A DNA stretch of 64,000 bases from Undaria pinnatifida (GCA_012845835.1 JABAKD010000008.1:8786709-8850708); one strand, 5' to 3'; positions 21,291-31,450 are shown, counted from the stretch's first letter. Notes: generated from the letters alone by a model not told the origin. Program-made: numbers and translations.

Positions 21291-22904
21291 AGGAGGGGGG
21301 GGGGCGGGGTTGGTTGCATTTTGGTTGTTGGTGGGTTGGTTGGTTGGTTGTGTTTCGTCCGCACCAAGTCTTCATACGATGTATTTTTTTTTTTTCCCGT
21401 ATTTCCTAGTGTTTTATTATTTTTTTTGTGTCTCACTCTCGTTTAGCGTTTGCCGTCGGTAAGTTTTTGACGCCGATGGCACGGGCGGACGTCCCACTCG
21501 GCAGCGCAGGAGGGTTTGGCCACTCGTTGAGTTGTTGCTGCTTTTCTCCTGGTCGGTGACTACGACCAGTTGGGATACTTTTATTTTGTTGCTTTTTTAG
21601 TAATTACGCATCAGTGCTACGAGTAATAATACAGAGCCAGTCGTGAGGCTAAACTCCATAAATATACAAATGCTATTGATACATGGTACCAGGTATCACA
21701 CCTGTACACGGTTGTTATGGTGTCGACTTGTCTTCATACGTACAGTGTGGCCAATTCAGCGCTGGACATCATTAGTAGCCGAACTTCGCTGTGTATGTCA
21801 TACAGAGCCGGGACGATATGAGAAATATTATTAGGAACCGGAAACCGATAAGAATAATGTTTTGTTTGTTGTTCATAGAGAGAATTCGGCGTTATGGTTC
21901 ATATTTTCTAATGCTGGCAGTTGCATGAGTTCCGACTTGCTGCGTGCTCGATGTATAAATACTGCGATAATATACCGTATATATGACGGTGTATACCACC
22001 CGAAACGTTGTATTTTTACCCCTGGAGTATATTACCCAGTCAGTGATGAAGTGTTCAATCCGAAAACAACTACCCGATTTATCACCCGGGTTTACCGCAC
22101 CCCCTACGGTGCCATGCCTCATAACGGTATGACATCCGCAATATATCTGCTTTCCCGAAATGCAGGACGGGCACGGCAACGACCTTCCTACATATCGTTT
22201 GTGGTCAATTTCAATAGTGCACGTCGGCCCACACCAACACGAACCTACATCTAATCCTGACCCGAACCCCAACCCTTCGGGGGGGGCTAGATATCGGCAG
22301 CGGCAGTCGCGCGACTCCGCAGCGTGCTTATAGTGTGGCAGTCCTTAGCAACTACTGTTATCACACCGCCTTTTATCACACACCCTAGGATATGTCGTGT
22401 CGCCCCGTAATGTTTTATCGAATTCACAACCACCACCCAGTGTATCACCGGGGGGCGTTGTATATCACACCCCTGAGCTATACCACACCAAGTGATAAGT
22501 TTTATGGAGCCTCAAATGTTATCACCCGGCGTTCATTTACGGTAGTAGTCCACCGGCTTAAACCGGGGTAGGACTTCAACCATAATATACCCTGCCCACA
22601 GGGAACCCTACCAGGAATATGCCCCCCCCTCCATGAACGGGAGAGAGGCCGAATGGCTGTGGAGGGGGTGAGCTTCAGGCGCATCGTACACAGCTCGCGT
22701 TGTAATGTCAAAACGACCTTGAAACATATGTGCTATTAACCTGAATGAAGATAATAAAAGCACAGATCAACCGATGTCCCTTCCATCGCGGGGCCGTATT
22801 GAGAAGATAGCTGCGTTTCTACACAACAGGTCTTCTTTCGGCAGTCAAGCTTGTCGGCTCGCTGTTGGGGACACACCAGTGGTCGTCATAGTCATGTGAT
22901 GATA
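21291..22904. other. Intergenic; TATCACC-rich stretch at 21980-22560
   Basis: From about 21980 to 22560 the words TATCACC, TATCACAC and TATACCAC recur loosely (for example near 22080, 22353, 22374, 22441, 22471, 22519), suggesting a decayed repeat. A GGTACCAGGTATCAC motif lies near 21685. No gene is supported; the 130-codon frame at 21862-22254 follows this repeat. Confidence 0.4.
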
Positions 22905-23115
22905 CAAGAGCACCGCTCCGTGGGTGGCTGACGCCGCCCGCTACGCTCGCGCAAGGAGGAATACAACTAAAACGCAGAAAGAAGAGGCCCATCAATTGGT
23001 GCAACAAGCGATTTGATGATGCCAAGAGACACTTGTGCGGAGCTGATTGCCCTGTGCAGTGCTGTGTGCTTGTTGGCGATGTCACGTTCTGATCGGCAGT
23101 ACGAGTGTAATTTGC
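22905..23115 (-). repeat. GC-hairpin repeat family, copy A
   Basis: The plus strand reads GCTGACGCCGCCCGCTACGCTCGCG and then a ~150 bp body with AGAAAGAAGAGGCCCATCA, GATGATGCCAAGAG, TGTGCGGAGCTGATTGCCCTG and GATGTCACGTTCTGATCGGC. It is the reverse complement of copies at 53305-53520 and 53690-53885. Related ends flank the foldback at 58206-59707. Confidence 0.7.
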
Positions 23116-23139
23116 GAGGGGTGTGGGGGGGGGGGGGGG

Positions 23140-23712
23140 AGATACTCAGTTCGTGCATGGCCGCAGTCGTATGACCATAGACCCTCGCATCCCTACTATG
23201 CCGGGACGGAGCGCGTCGGGTTTTCACCAATCAGGCACACACTGCTTGCACCAAGCACGAAGCGCCGTGAGGTGTTCGGCGAGTCGCATGAAGGGTGCTC
23301 ATCCTTCCAAGAGCCGCTCGTAAGTCGGACTTCGGCACCTTGTGCCTACTTTCTTGCTTATGGATGACAGCGCCAATGAGTTATACTTTGTTTTCTGGTG
23401 TGGCCACTCCATCCAGAGACAGCAATGGGTGTTACGACGTAGCTGTCTCGTGGGTGCCTTACTATATTCACAGTTCGCGATGCAATCACTCCCCTTGTTC
23501 GGAGTAAGGGTTCTCCACCCCGCACAATATAATCTAACTCGACAACCATCATCATGGTGACCGCCAAAAAACTAACAAACGGTACCCTGGTTGTCTAGCT
23601 CACGCAGTGACTGGTATGTTTTACAGCGTCGTTGCCAACCAACGCCAACCCCAATATACATGTCATATTTAATGGCGTCGGTGCCAACCGAGGCCAACTA
23701 TTATTTTTATAT
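23140..23712 (-). mobile_element. SINE-like element S3, near full length
   Basis: A G run (tail on the minus strand) is followed by CTCAGTTCGTGCATGGCCGC and a sequence colinear with S1 through to the two CCAACC..GGCCAAC repeats near 23630-23700. It sits directly beside copy A of the GC-hairpin family. Confidence 0.8.
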
Positions 23713-23724
23713 TTCCATGCGGGG

Positions 23725-23945
23725 GGTGTCCTCAGTTCGTGCGTGGCCGCAGTGTTTAGACCAATGACCCTCGCATCCCTACTCTGCCGGGACGAAGCAC
23801 GTCTCGGGTTTTCACCAACTAGGCAGACATTGCGTGCACCAAGCGCGAAGCGCCGTGAGGTGTTCGGCGAGTCGCATGAAGAGTGAACTGCGTATTTCCA
23901 AGAACCGCTCGTAAGACGGACTTCGGCACCTTGTGCCTACTTTCT
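23725..23945 (-). mobile_element. SINE-like element S4, 5'-truncated
   Basis: The copy holds only the 3' ~220 bp (tail, TCAGTTCGTGCGTGGCCGC, GCCGTGAGGTGTTCGGCGAG, CTTCGGCACCTTGTGCCTAC). It abuts S3 and S5 in the same orientation. Confidence 0.75.
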
Positions 23946-23974
23946 AATTCGCGGGGTTTGCGGGGGGCGGGGGG

Positions 23975-24345
23975 GGGGGGGTGTACTCAGTTTGTGCATG
24001 GCCGCAGTCGTATGACCATCGATCCTTGCCGGATGGAGCTAGTCGGGTTTTCACCCACGAGGCAGACATTGCTCTCACCAAGCGCGAGGTGCCGTGATGT
24101 GTTCGGCGAGTCGCATGAAGGGTGAACTGCATCCTTCCAAGAACCGCTCGTAAGACGGACTTCGGCCCCTTGTGCCTATTTTCATTGCTTATGGATGACA
24201 GCGCCAATGAGTTATACTTTGTTTTCTGGTGTGGCCACTCCAGAGACAGCAATGGGTATTACTATGTAACTGTTTCGTGGGTGCCATACCATATTCACAC
24301 TACGTGATGCGATCATTCCCCTTGTGCGGGGTAAGGGTTCTCTAT
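23975..24345 (-). mobile_element. SINE-like element S5, 5'-truncated
   Basis: The copy starts after a long G run with GTACTCAGTTTGTGCATGG and runs about 370 bp, ending near GTAAGGGTTCTCTATT where S1 and S3 would continue. Together with S3 and S4 it forms three same-orientation insertions in 1.2 kb. Confidence 0.75.
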
Positions 24346-24699
24346 TAAAGATGCTGCTTGCCACAAATCATCATGTCTTTACTTGATAACACTCAAAAGT
24401 CATCTGGTATCCATTGCGAGTTGTTCATACAACAGACAGTTATAATAGGTACCGAGGACCAACGCCCGAATGGGTAGCGTGGACCGTAATTGGACCAAGT
24501 CCGGCGGAAGGCCATCTCCCATGGCCAGGGGTTTTGTTAGTGGGTGAGCTTGCGCAAGTCCCACACTACCCGGAAAGATGACATTCCGGGTGGCTATCTC
24601 CACCGAAACTGACCCTCAGGGGACAGGCCGGGTCGACATACACACGCATCCGTATACAACGGCAGCTTGCGCTGCCGGGGTTGTAACGAAGACCACTGA

Positions 24700-24870
24700 T
24701 AGGGACAGCTTACGTTATACCTACAATGGGACCCGAAGGGTGCGCCAACTAGCGTTGGGCTGCGAAAGCAACTGAGTTAAATCGACACACGACGCCTATG
24801 AAAATACGTGGAAGTGTGGTGAGCTAAAGCTATATTTTTCCCCATCCGCCGGAGGATAAAAAAAAAAAAG
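24700..24870 (+). repeat. Dispersed repeat, partner at 31640-31815
   Basis: Both copies carry TAACGCTGGATTGCG-type sequence (here CTAGCGTTGGGCTGCG), AAAATACGTG, TGGTGAGCT.AA.CT.TATTTTTCCC and CATCCG.C.GAGGATAAAAAAA. The class is unknown. Confidence 0.55.
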
Positions 24871-24979
24871 TATGTTAGGTGTCGTTTGTCGATGCGGTAT
24901 TTAGCATGCAGAAGTGTCAGCAGTTATAACTTAGACATATAATGCACAGCAGAGTACTGGTTAGTCATATCCAAAAGCT

Positions 24980-26242
24980 GGTAGAGTCCCCGCTTTGAAG
25001 ACACTCTTCTTAAGCCAACTCCCCACTTTAAGGACACAAAAAATACCAGAAGCAGGGTGCCCCGCAGATGTCCATGCCAGGGAGCGCCAAGGACTTGGAC
25101 GCTAGGTCCACGCCGCGAGTGTTGACGGACAACTTGTTGGTCGAGAGCGCCTCAGGCCTCACTGAAGACGAAGTGCGGAGCGCAGGAAACACGTGGCTTA
25201 GTGCAGAAGACGATGGAGAGGTCTTGAGGGCAGAAGTAGAACTCGAGATGGAAGAGGTAACGGAGAATATTTCAAAAGTACACGTCAAAGACGACGTGTC
25301 CAGTGAAGAGGAAGGCGATGACGGTAGGCAAGGTTTGTGCATGAAATCGACGATTTCAGAGGCCGAGGTCCGCTCTCGTCTCGAGGATGTCCGCTCCTAT
25401 TTGTACGTGAACAGAAGAGACGGCGAGTACAGCGAAACGGCGTACCTTCTTTCCAAGACTTTGCATTCGTTCACTCATGAAACTCAAGTCAAGCAAAGAG
25501 CGAAGGAGGGGGGCGAGGTGCAGGCGACTCTTCGGGATATGTGGGCGGCGTAGTGTTTTTTTTTAGGACAACTGCACTTTGGATGCCCGCGTTCGTTGTT
25601 TGGTGTTTTTTTGTTTGTCTTGCGTCAAGTCTCGTTTAGCTAAACTTAGCATAATTTGCTTTGTGTTTGCCTCGTTTTTACCTTCGGGAAGGAGCGGTGC
25701 CCTCTTTTTCGGTGTACTTTCCCGACTTTTACGTCTGGTGTTGTCTGCGTTACCGACATTTTACTGAATAGTGTCGTCCCAAGTGTGGGTGGTTTTGTTT
25801 GGTCTCCATGTGGCAGGTAGCCTGTGCTTGTATCGTATCAGAGTTCCAAAAACCGATGTGATGTTCACCGTGAAGGCAACGCCTCAACAATAATAAAAGC
25901 CTAAAACAACACCAGCGCACTACCGTACACATTACTTTATGTAGATCGTGCTGCACCCCTTCCCGCGTTTCGGTGGGAGAGGGTAATTCAAACGATGGTA
26001 TGCACGTATTGAAGCACAGCAGCAGTAGTTGCGGCATTCAAATCACCTTGTGTCGTAGGTTTCAAACAACACCGTTTCGTGGTCGCATTTCTGCTGCGAA
26101 TGCGCGTCTTTTGACATATGCTACGCCTACGCTGGCCCCGGGGATGGTGAGTTAGTGGTCCCGGAATCTTAAAGACACTTCCCCGCGTTAACGACACTCG
26201 AAAAAAAAAAAACGTGGTGTGTCTTTAAAGCGGGATCGACTG
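24980..26242. mobile_element. pogo/Tigger-like DNA transposon remnant
   Basis: The right end reads GTGTCTTTAAAGCGGGATCGACTG then TA. Its reverse complement resembles the left end (AGTCCCCGCTTTGAAGACAC) and the CAGTCGA..CCCGCTTTAA style of pogo/Tigger termini. A second, inner pair (CCCCACTTTAAGGACAC near 25020; GTCTTTAAGATTCC complement near 26165) strengthens the inverted-repeat relation. At ~1.26 kb it is too short for a complete transposase, so it is internally or 5' deleted. One open frame remains at 25068-25553. Confidence 0.6.
25068..25553 (+). pseudogene. Acidic 161-codon frame inside the pogo-like remnant
   Basis: The frame from ATG 25068 to TAG 25551 has coherent codon use. It encodes an acidic first half (SAEDDGEVLRAEVELEMEEV, SSEEEGDDG) and a charged second half (SEAEVRSRLEDVRSYLYV, SFTHETQVKQRAKEGGE). 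No DDE catalytic motif or helix-turn-helix DNA-binding domain is visible. By position it could be the acidic C-terminal tail of a pogo-type transposase; this is inference from the flanking inverted repeats. It could instead be a captured host exon. Confidence 0.45.
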
Positions 26243-26385
26243 TACATGTAGTACGTACGAGCAATGCGGTGTAATTAGTACGAAACATAATGCGGCGGAA
26301 TAACGTACATTAAGCAACATTCATGGAATATTATTTTAGGTTGACTGTCGGGACGTTGACATAGCTAAGCTCCCAGAAGCAAACC

Positions 26386-26480
26386 TTAGGAAACGTTGCC
26401 ATAGGTACGGTAGACCACGAGCAAGCCTCAGGAAACGTTTCTGTAGGTAGATCAGACAACTACCCGTAGAGTACATCTGT
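26386..26480 (+). repeat. Short tandem duplication (~48 bp)
   Basis: AGCAAACCTTAGGAAACGTT and AGCAAGCCTCAGGAAACGTT occur in succession, each followed by .GTAGGTA.GGTAGA/ATCAGAC-type sequence. The rest of 26243-26789 shows nothing recognisable. Confidence 0.5.
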
Positions 26481-26789
26481 CCGCAGCATACGCATTGTGC
26501 CTCTCGATCAGGTGATGGTTAGACCCACCTCGATCACTCCTTTTTCCTCACCATCAGCTCTCATCTGCTGAGCAAATTTATCATCAATCAACATATCGGC
26601 TTGGGGTCGCCGACCAACATCATCATCTTCTCTTCTTTGAAACTCTTCCTCAGACACACTTCACCGTGAGTCTGTGTTAGCCTCTAAAAATTATGCAGGC
26701 TGTGTCTTGATCGGGTCATCCGCAAGCGAGCCTACGCAAGCGTATACCAGCTATGGGCTGACACACGCTACACACCGCCACCTAAAGGT

Positions 26790-26888
26790 CAACATTCTCC
26801 ACCCCGCAAAACATTATCTAACTCGAGAAACATCATGGTGACCGCCAAAAAATAAAAATAAAAAAAAAGCGGCACCCTGGTTATCTAG
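26790..26888 (-). mobile_element. SINE-like element S6, internal fragment
   Basis: About 100 bp (TTCTCCACCCCGCAAAACAT, CATCATGGTGACCGCCAAAAAA, CACCCTGGTTATCTAGC) match the central part of S1 and S3. It is cut off exactly where the C-rich tail of the LINE begins, so the LINE may have inserted into an older copy. Confidence 0.7.
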
Positions 26889-26927
26889 CGGGGGGGCAAG
26901 GGGGGGCGTACTCATTTGTTGCTTGAC

Positions 26928-27455
26928 TTAGTCATTTGACCAATCACCACGCATCCCTTTTTGAGACGGAGCACCGTTCCTACTCCTAATAGGGACACCT
27001 CCAACATTTCGGCGCTCTTTACGCTTCCTCCATATGTTACATAGAAAGTGTTTGATTATCCTCTCCCCGTCCTGTTTCGCCATCTGCGGCCGCCATCCAT
27101 CTCCTAGGATAGCGATCGTGTTCTCGCTACTCTCTAGTCTACCAAACTCTTCCATGACACATACGCCTAATTTCCTCATCTCCTCTAACGCATCCCGTTC
27201 CTCCTTGTATGTTTCACACTCTCCTACTATGTGAGTCCTACTCTCTATTGTTGTGCCACACGGGCACATATTTGTAGCCACGTCCTCCTCCTCCCGACTA
27301 CTGGTATGTCTCTTCTTTCTGGTAGATCCAGGTTCCCTACACGAAATCGCCGTTTCAGCTTTTCGGCGTAGTCCATTGGTCCGTGCAGATGCGTTTTCAT
27401 TCCAATATCTTCCCTCAACCCCCCGTATATCTAGGTGCTTCTCCTCTTTCACCAT
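26928..27455 (-). pseudogene. LINE ORF2 C-terminal part with Cys/His motif
   Basis: This 175-codon open piece continues the LINE polyprotein in a different frame from the RT piece. It contains CPCGTTIESRTHIVGEC, a C-x-C-x7-H-x4-C pattern typical of the C-terminal finger of many LINE proteins. Downstream are basic residues (IWRKRKERRN) and a stop shortly before the tail. The finger is thought to help bind the template RNA (family knowledge). The frame breaks make this a pseudogene. Confidence 0.65.
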
Positions 27456-27767
27456 ATTTCTTAGCGCTTGCCTTTCCCTTTCTTCTATTCTTTCTTTTAC
27501 CTCTGTCTTGTACCCGCCAAAGTTCTCTATAGACAGTACCTCTTCTTGGTCTCCCCCTAAATCCTTCTATATTTTCTCGCCCACGTTTTCCCGTCTTATT
27601 CCAGCTCGCCCTTTAGTTATTTTCTTCCATACAACCCTATCGACTATGGCTGGCAACCTCTTTTCTGGCATATTCTTTAGTTTACTTATGCTGCCATCTC
27701 GACTTTCTCACGCCTCTATTTGTTTTAAGCGTGCACATTCCTAGTTCTGCTCTCAATTCATACTGTA

Positions 27768-27998
27768 TCACTCGTCGTACTTGAGCATCCTAGTATCTTT
27801 AGTTGCTGTGATCTGCACTGTTTCCAGTTGTTTTACGGACTTCGCGTTCCCTTCCAATGCTTCTCCTGCATGCTCTAACTTTGATACTATAACATTTATC
27901 AGAATATACATTTTAATCCTAGTGTCAACGTGCGGGTCTGTTAGGATCGCACCTATCTTGCCTACTTGTGATTTACCCTTCCCCATTACTTTCGCCAT
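27768..27998 (-). pseudogene. LINE ORF2 segment after RT (thumb-like)
   Basis: The 76-codon piece starts MAKVMGKGKSQVGKIG and includes DTRIKMYILINVIVSKLEHAGE, resembling the region after the RT palm in LINE proteins, where colinear helices follow a SWG..H..K.. block. It lies between the RT and the Cys/His piece in the correct order and on the same strand, in a shifted frame. Confidence 0.6.
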
Positions 27999-28210
27999 GT
28001 GTGCACCCCAAGAGCATTCCTTTGAGATATCTACGCCAAGGTACGTGTACTGGTCTACGATCGCTAATTCGTCTTCTCCCCACTTCCATTATAAATTTAT
28101 CGGATCCATGCCTTATTATCTTCGTGACATACAACTACCACTGCGCATTTTTTTACGTTAGCTGTCAATCTCCATTTCTTAGTGTACTCTAGTGCTTTCT
28201 CTATTTGTTT

Positions 28211-29160
28211 CTACAATCCTTCGAGTGTTTGTGATATCCCCACGAAATCATACGCAGACATCCACCCCGACACCGTATCTTCCCCCATCGTTACTCCTTC
28301 CTTTGCTGCTTCGACTGCTACTATCATGTCATTAACATATAGCTTGAATAGATTGGGTGATAGTGTACATCCCTGTGCAACTCCTTGTAAAATATCAACG
28401 ACTTTTGATATCTCCCCGTACAGCATCACAGCACTTCTCACACATTCCGTCATATTTTTCATCATTCTCCACATCTTTCCTCTGATCCCAATTTCCCACA
28501 TGTTTTTCCACAACCCATTCCGCCATACTGTGTCATAGGCCTTCTGTACATCTAGGAAGAAACAGTACGTCGTTAGCCCAGGGTCTTTCCTACCTTGAAT
28601 TATCTTGCCTAATGTGTACACATGGTCTACGCACCTACGGTTTGGCCTAAATCCTGCTCGCCCTTCGCTTATTTTTTCGTCCTTCTCCAACATTGTTCCC
28701 ATTCCACCGTTCAAAATCTTACAGAATGTTTTGCCTACGGTGCTAAATATCGTTATCCCCCAGTAGTTCTCCGGATCAGCCTTATCTCGTTTGCCCACGA
28801 TGCTTAACAGCGTTATCCCCCAGTTGTTCCCCGGATCAGCCTTATCTCCTTTCTTGAATAGGTTTACTATTTCTCCTTCTTCTCTCCACCTCTCAGGCGC
28901 GTAATCGTTTTCCCATATCCAATTATACAACCTAACCATCATGGTAAGAATACCTTCTCCCCCGTACTTCATAAATGCATTCACTATTTTATCTGCCCCT
29001 GCTGCCTTTCTATTCTCAAGGCTAGCGCTACACACCAATTTACTTTTCTCTTGTAAACTCTCTCTGTAACCCGTCTGAACCACGGTCTTTCCTTTCTGAC
29101 GCACCTACATTCGCCTCTGCCCACGCTTTGATTTCTTTCTCGAATTCTGCGTCGAACATT
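28211..29160 (-). pseudogene. LINE reverse transcriptase domain, catalytic motif damaged
   Basis: The frame 28211-29104 (with a short upstream piece to about 29160 in another frame) encodes RT motifs in order: NRKAAGADKIVNAFMKYG, NWGITLLS, GRAGFRPNRRCVDH, FLDVQKAYDTVWR and GVAQGCTLSPNLFKLYVND. The catalytic box, normally Y/F-A-D-D, reads S-A-Y-D here (about 28245), so both expected residues around the aspartate pair are altered. A ~60 bp tandem duplication (28736-28855) repeats the KADP.N.WGIT.LS.VGK block. Both changes argue against activity. Confidence 0.8.
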
Positions 29161-29207
29161 TCATTGGCTGTGGGCGTTCCTAGCTTGCGGTAAACGGGTT
29201 TTTTTGG

Positions 29208-29860
29208 GGGGGGCGGGGGGACATGAAGAGGGCCGAGAGAGACAATCAATTGAAGAAAGCTGAAAAACGAGTACACACATACGTGCCGGCACCTGGCACC
29301 TGGTATTTCGCACGGTACCTGGTACTGTTGAAAAGGAAACACAGCGCAGCACGGCACAACACCGCACCGGAAGGCAAAAGGCACGGCACCGCACGGCGCT
29401 GCGCTGCGCTGCTGAGCTATATATAGCTGGGCCGAGCTGAGCCTCTGGGGGTGCAATTTTTGTTATTCAACAATGTAGTACGTACAAACCTCGTGTGGTA
29501 TTAATAGTACCGGTACCTGGTATTACGATACTTCGAATGATACCTGGTATGTGCACGAAATAGTAAGTAGAGCAAAGCACCCGGCACTGCACAGCACGGC
29601 ACAGCACAGTACCGCACCGCACGGCAGGACACGGCACCGCACGGCCCCGCACAGTGCTGAGCTGAGCTGAGCTGATGAGCCAAGCTGAGCTCAGCTGGGA
29701 CCTGCTATGATGGTACTTCGTGAAAATGAAAAAAGGTGACTGAAAAAATAAAATAAAAGATGGACCGTTCCGCAAGCAATGGAAGGAGGCGGGGTCAAAG
29801 CGGGAAGTCTTGAGAAACCAGAGGGATGTACCAACCGAGCCCGCTCAGGAAAAAGCCAAT
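29208..29860 (+). repeat. CACGGCAC/GCTGAG-rich repeat element, copy 1
   Basis: The element contains AATCAATTGAAGAAAGC, ACGAGTACACAC, GGTACCTGGTACTG and runs of GCACGGCACMGCAC and GCTGAGCTGAGC. It then has GATGGACCGTTCCGCAAGCA.TGGA. The same blocks occur in reverse complement at 52380-53290 in the same relative order. It has no coding capacity, is rich in short inverted repeats (AGCTCAGCT), and is of unknown class. It starts where the LINE coding remnant ends. Confidence 0.7.
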
Positions 29861-30119
29861 AATAAGTAGGTCTATACATGTACAGTAGTTCCGAGATCAC
29901 AGCAGTGCACTGAGCTCTTACACCAGTGTTATTATGCTAGACAAGTTGCATCGGGTTTGGGCGATTTCTTAGTAGTGACGGTTTGGTAGTGCGGCGTAAC
30001 CCCAATTAAACGATGAAGTTGGCCCGAGGGCCTGTTGTTCAAGGCTTCCATCGCATTTCCGGATCACTCGAGGGTCATGTTTTCTGTTTTTGTTTATTAA
30101 ACTGTGATCGATCGACCGT

Positions 30120-30377
30120 GCATCGTGCACTCTCCGTCACTGCTTCTTCTTTAGCTTGTCTGCTCCTCTAGACCGCAGATACTCAACCCACAACTACCTT
30201 TGTATGGCTTTCTCTTTTACCAGCCAGCTCTGCGGAGCTTGCACCTCGCGTAAACTCTTTGATGGTCACGACTGGCTTGTTTGCCTCTCCTGGTAGACGG
30301 GCGCAACTCAACAGAGATGTATCACGACTAATGACGACCAATGACGACACAAATGATGGTGATGCGCCTACATACTC
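30120..30377 (+). mobile_element. Degraded copia LTR end, older family
   Basis: The segment shares TACTCAACMCACAAYT, TTTACCAGC..GCTCTGCGGAGCTTGCA and AATGATGGTGATG/CACATGATGGGTA-type sequence with 32250-32475. Both run directly into a Met-tRNA-type primer-binding site. The left boundary is not defined; a TG...CA pair could not be fixed. Confidence 0.55.
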
Positions 30378-30396
30378 AACAGGTTATGAGCCTCGA
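30378..30396 (+). other. Putative primer-binding site of a copia-type element
   Basis: AACAGGTTATGAGCCTCG follows the LTR-like end. It carries the same GGTTATGAGCC found next to the 5' LTR of the copia element at 41328-41338 (minus). Its complement GGCTCATAACC matches the anticodon stem-loop of a methionine tRNA, the primer site used by half-tRNA-primed copia elements. Confidence 0.6.
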
Positions 30397-30459
30397 CTAC
30401 ACAAGCATGCGAGTAATGAGGCACGTCATGAGTACGGCTATTCGTCCAGGACCCCCGAG

Positions 30460-31450
30460 CACCTGTATCCGCTGTGAGCTGAGCTGGTCGACAGAGCTTC
30501 CAGGATCAATCATCGCTATCATCATCACCACTGCTGACTTCGGGTCTGCTGTACACTTCTAGAGGGACCCTGCTGCGACGCCGAGCCGCTTTCAACCGGG
30601 CTAACATGAACCTTTACGTGATCATCTTGTATTTTGGTCGCCGACGAAGCGGCTTTTCTGGTCGCTGTGCGTGCATATGACAAACACGGGACCCGTGGCG
30701 ACGGGCACATAGCGATAAGAGACCTGGAGGAAGTGTGCCACCGGGTCACAAATGGGACCATCTGAGCATTGCAAGCAGCACTTCGAGTACTGTACTGTAT
30801 CGGCGACTACCATGACACCACACGAAGATCCGGACGAATACATCACGAAACGTAAAACCCCTGCGCAGCAGGCTGAATGCGGAAAAAGGAACCCGTCACC
30901 TAGCGTTTCTTTCACAGATGGATATCGTCCAAAGACCCCCTGAGAACTACCGTGATATTAAGCTGACGACGTACGTACAAGGACCCCGACATCAACCTGT
31001 CGAAAGTCCAGAGTGTACCATACAGCATCTATACGTGGATGGACTATCACATTTAAGAAGATGGGAAGGATCGCTGGGCATGACACGATCATAACAGCAG
31101 CAGCATCATAATCGAACCCCATACCCGTCGTCGTCTGCCGCAGCTGCGGCAAAGAAGGCCACCATAAGAAAAGTGGTTGTGCCATGTCGAGCAAAGTTCA
31201 CCTCAAAAACAAGGAGACGCCCGCAGACAAGAAGGCTAGTTCAGAGGGTGGAGATGGCCAAAAGCTGGTTCTCTGCGCACGATTTTGTGATGCACAGCGA
31301 CATCGAGTGCTATGTGCAAAGCAACCCACGCCCACACAGACGGGCAGCATACACACGACGGCTGAGCTGGGTGTCGACACCGCGACAAGAGGCCTACAAT
31401 CAACTCCGACGACAGTTTCGACAAGGGGTTTGAACTTCAGCTGTTGAAAA
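30460..31450 (+). pseudogene. Decayed copia Gag region with zinc knuckle
   Basis: Broken frames run from the primer site to a short open piece ending at 31447. The zinc knuckle is at about 31130-31174 (CRSCGKEGHHKKSGC), close to the C-x2-C-x4-H-x4-C Gag motif but with one extra residue. About 90 codons follow it (HLKNKETPADKKASSEGG…) before the stop. With the upstream LTR-like end and primer site, this fits a Gag remnant of an LTR retrotransposon. Stops between 30480 and 31080 show it is not functional. Confidence 0.55.

Larger units (their letters stand above)
26889..29200 (-). mobile_element. Non-LTR retrotransposon (LINE), 5'-truncated, C-rich 3' tail
   Basis: On the minus strand the element starts within its reverse transcriptase ORF near 29200. 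It then carries the RT domain, a thumb-like segment and a C-terminal cysteine/histidine motif, and ends CAAATGAGTACGCCCCCCC with more C-rich sequence. Endonuclease and ORF1 are missing, as expected for 5' truncation. Frameshifts and a damaged catalytic motif show it is inactive. Tail fragments at 6012-6128 and 62150-62470 belong to the same family. The right boundary meets a G/C run and then the repeat at 29208. Confidence 0.8.

Noticed and set aside
21862-22254. 130-codon plus-strand ORF
   Set aside because: It is open on both strands and built from TATCACC-type words; no motif or splice support.
30752-30943. Short plus-strand ORF between copia primer site and zinc knuckle as a host gene
   Set aside because: It lies within a retrotransposon remnant with stops on both sides and is better read as decayed Gag.
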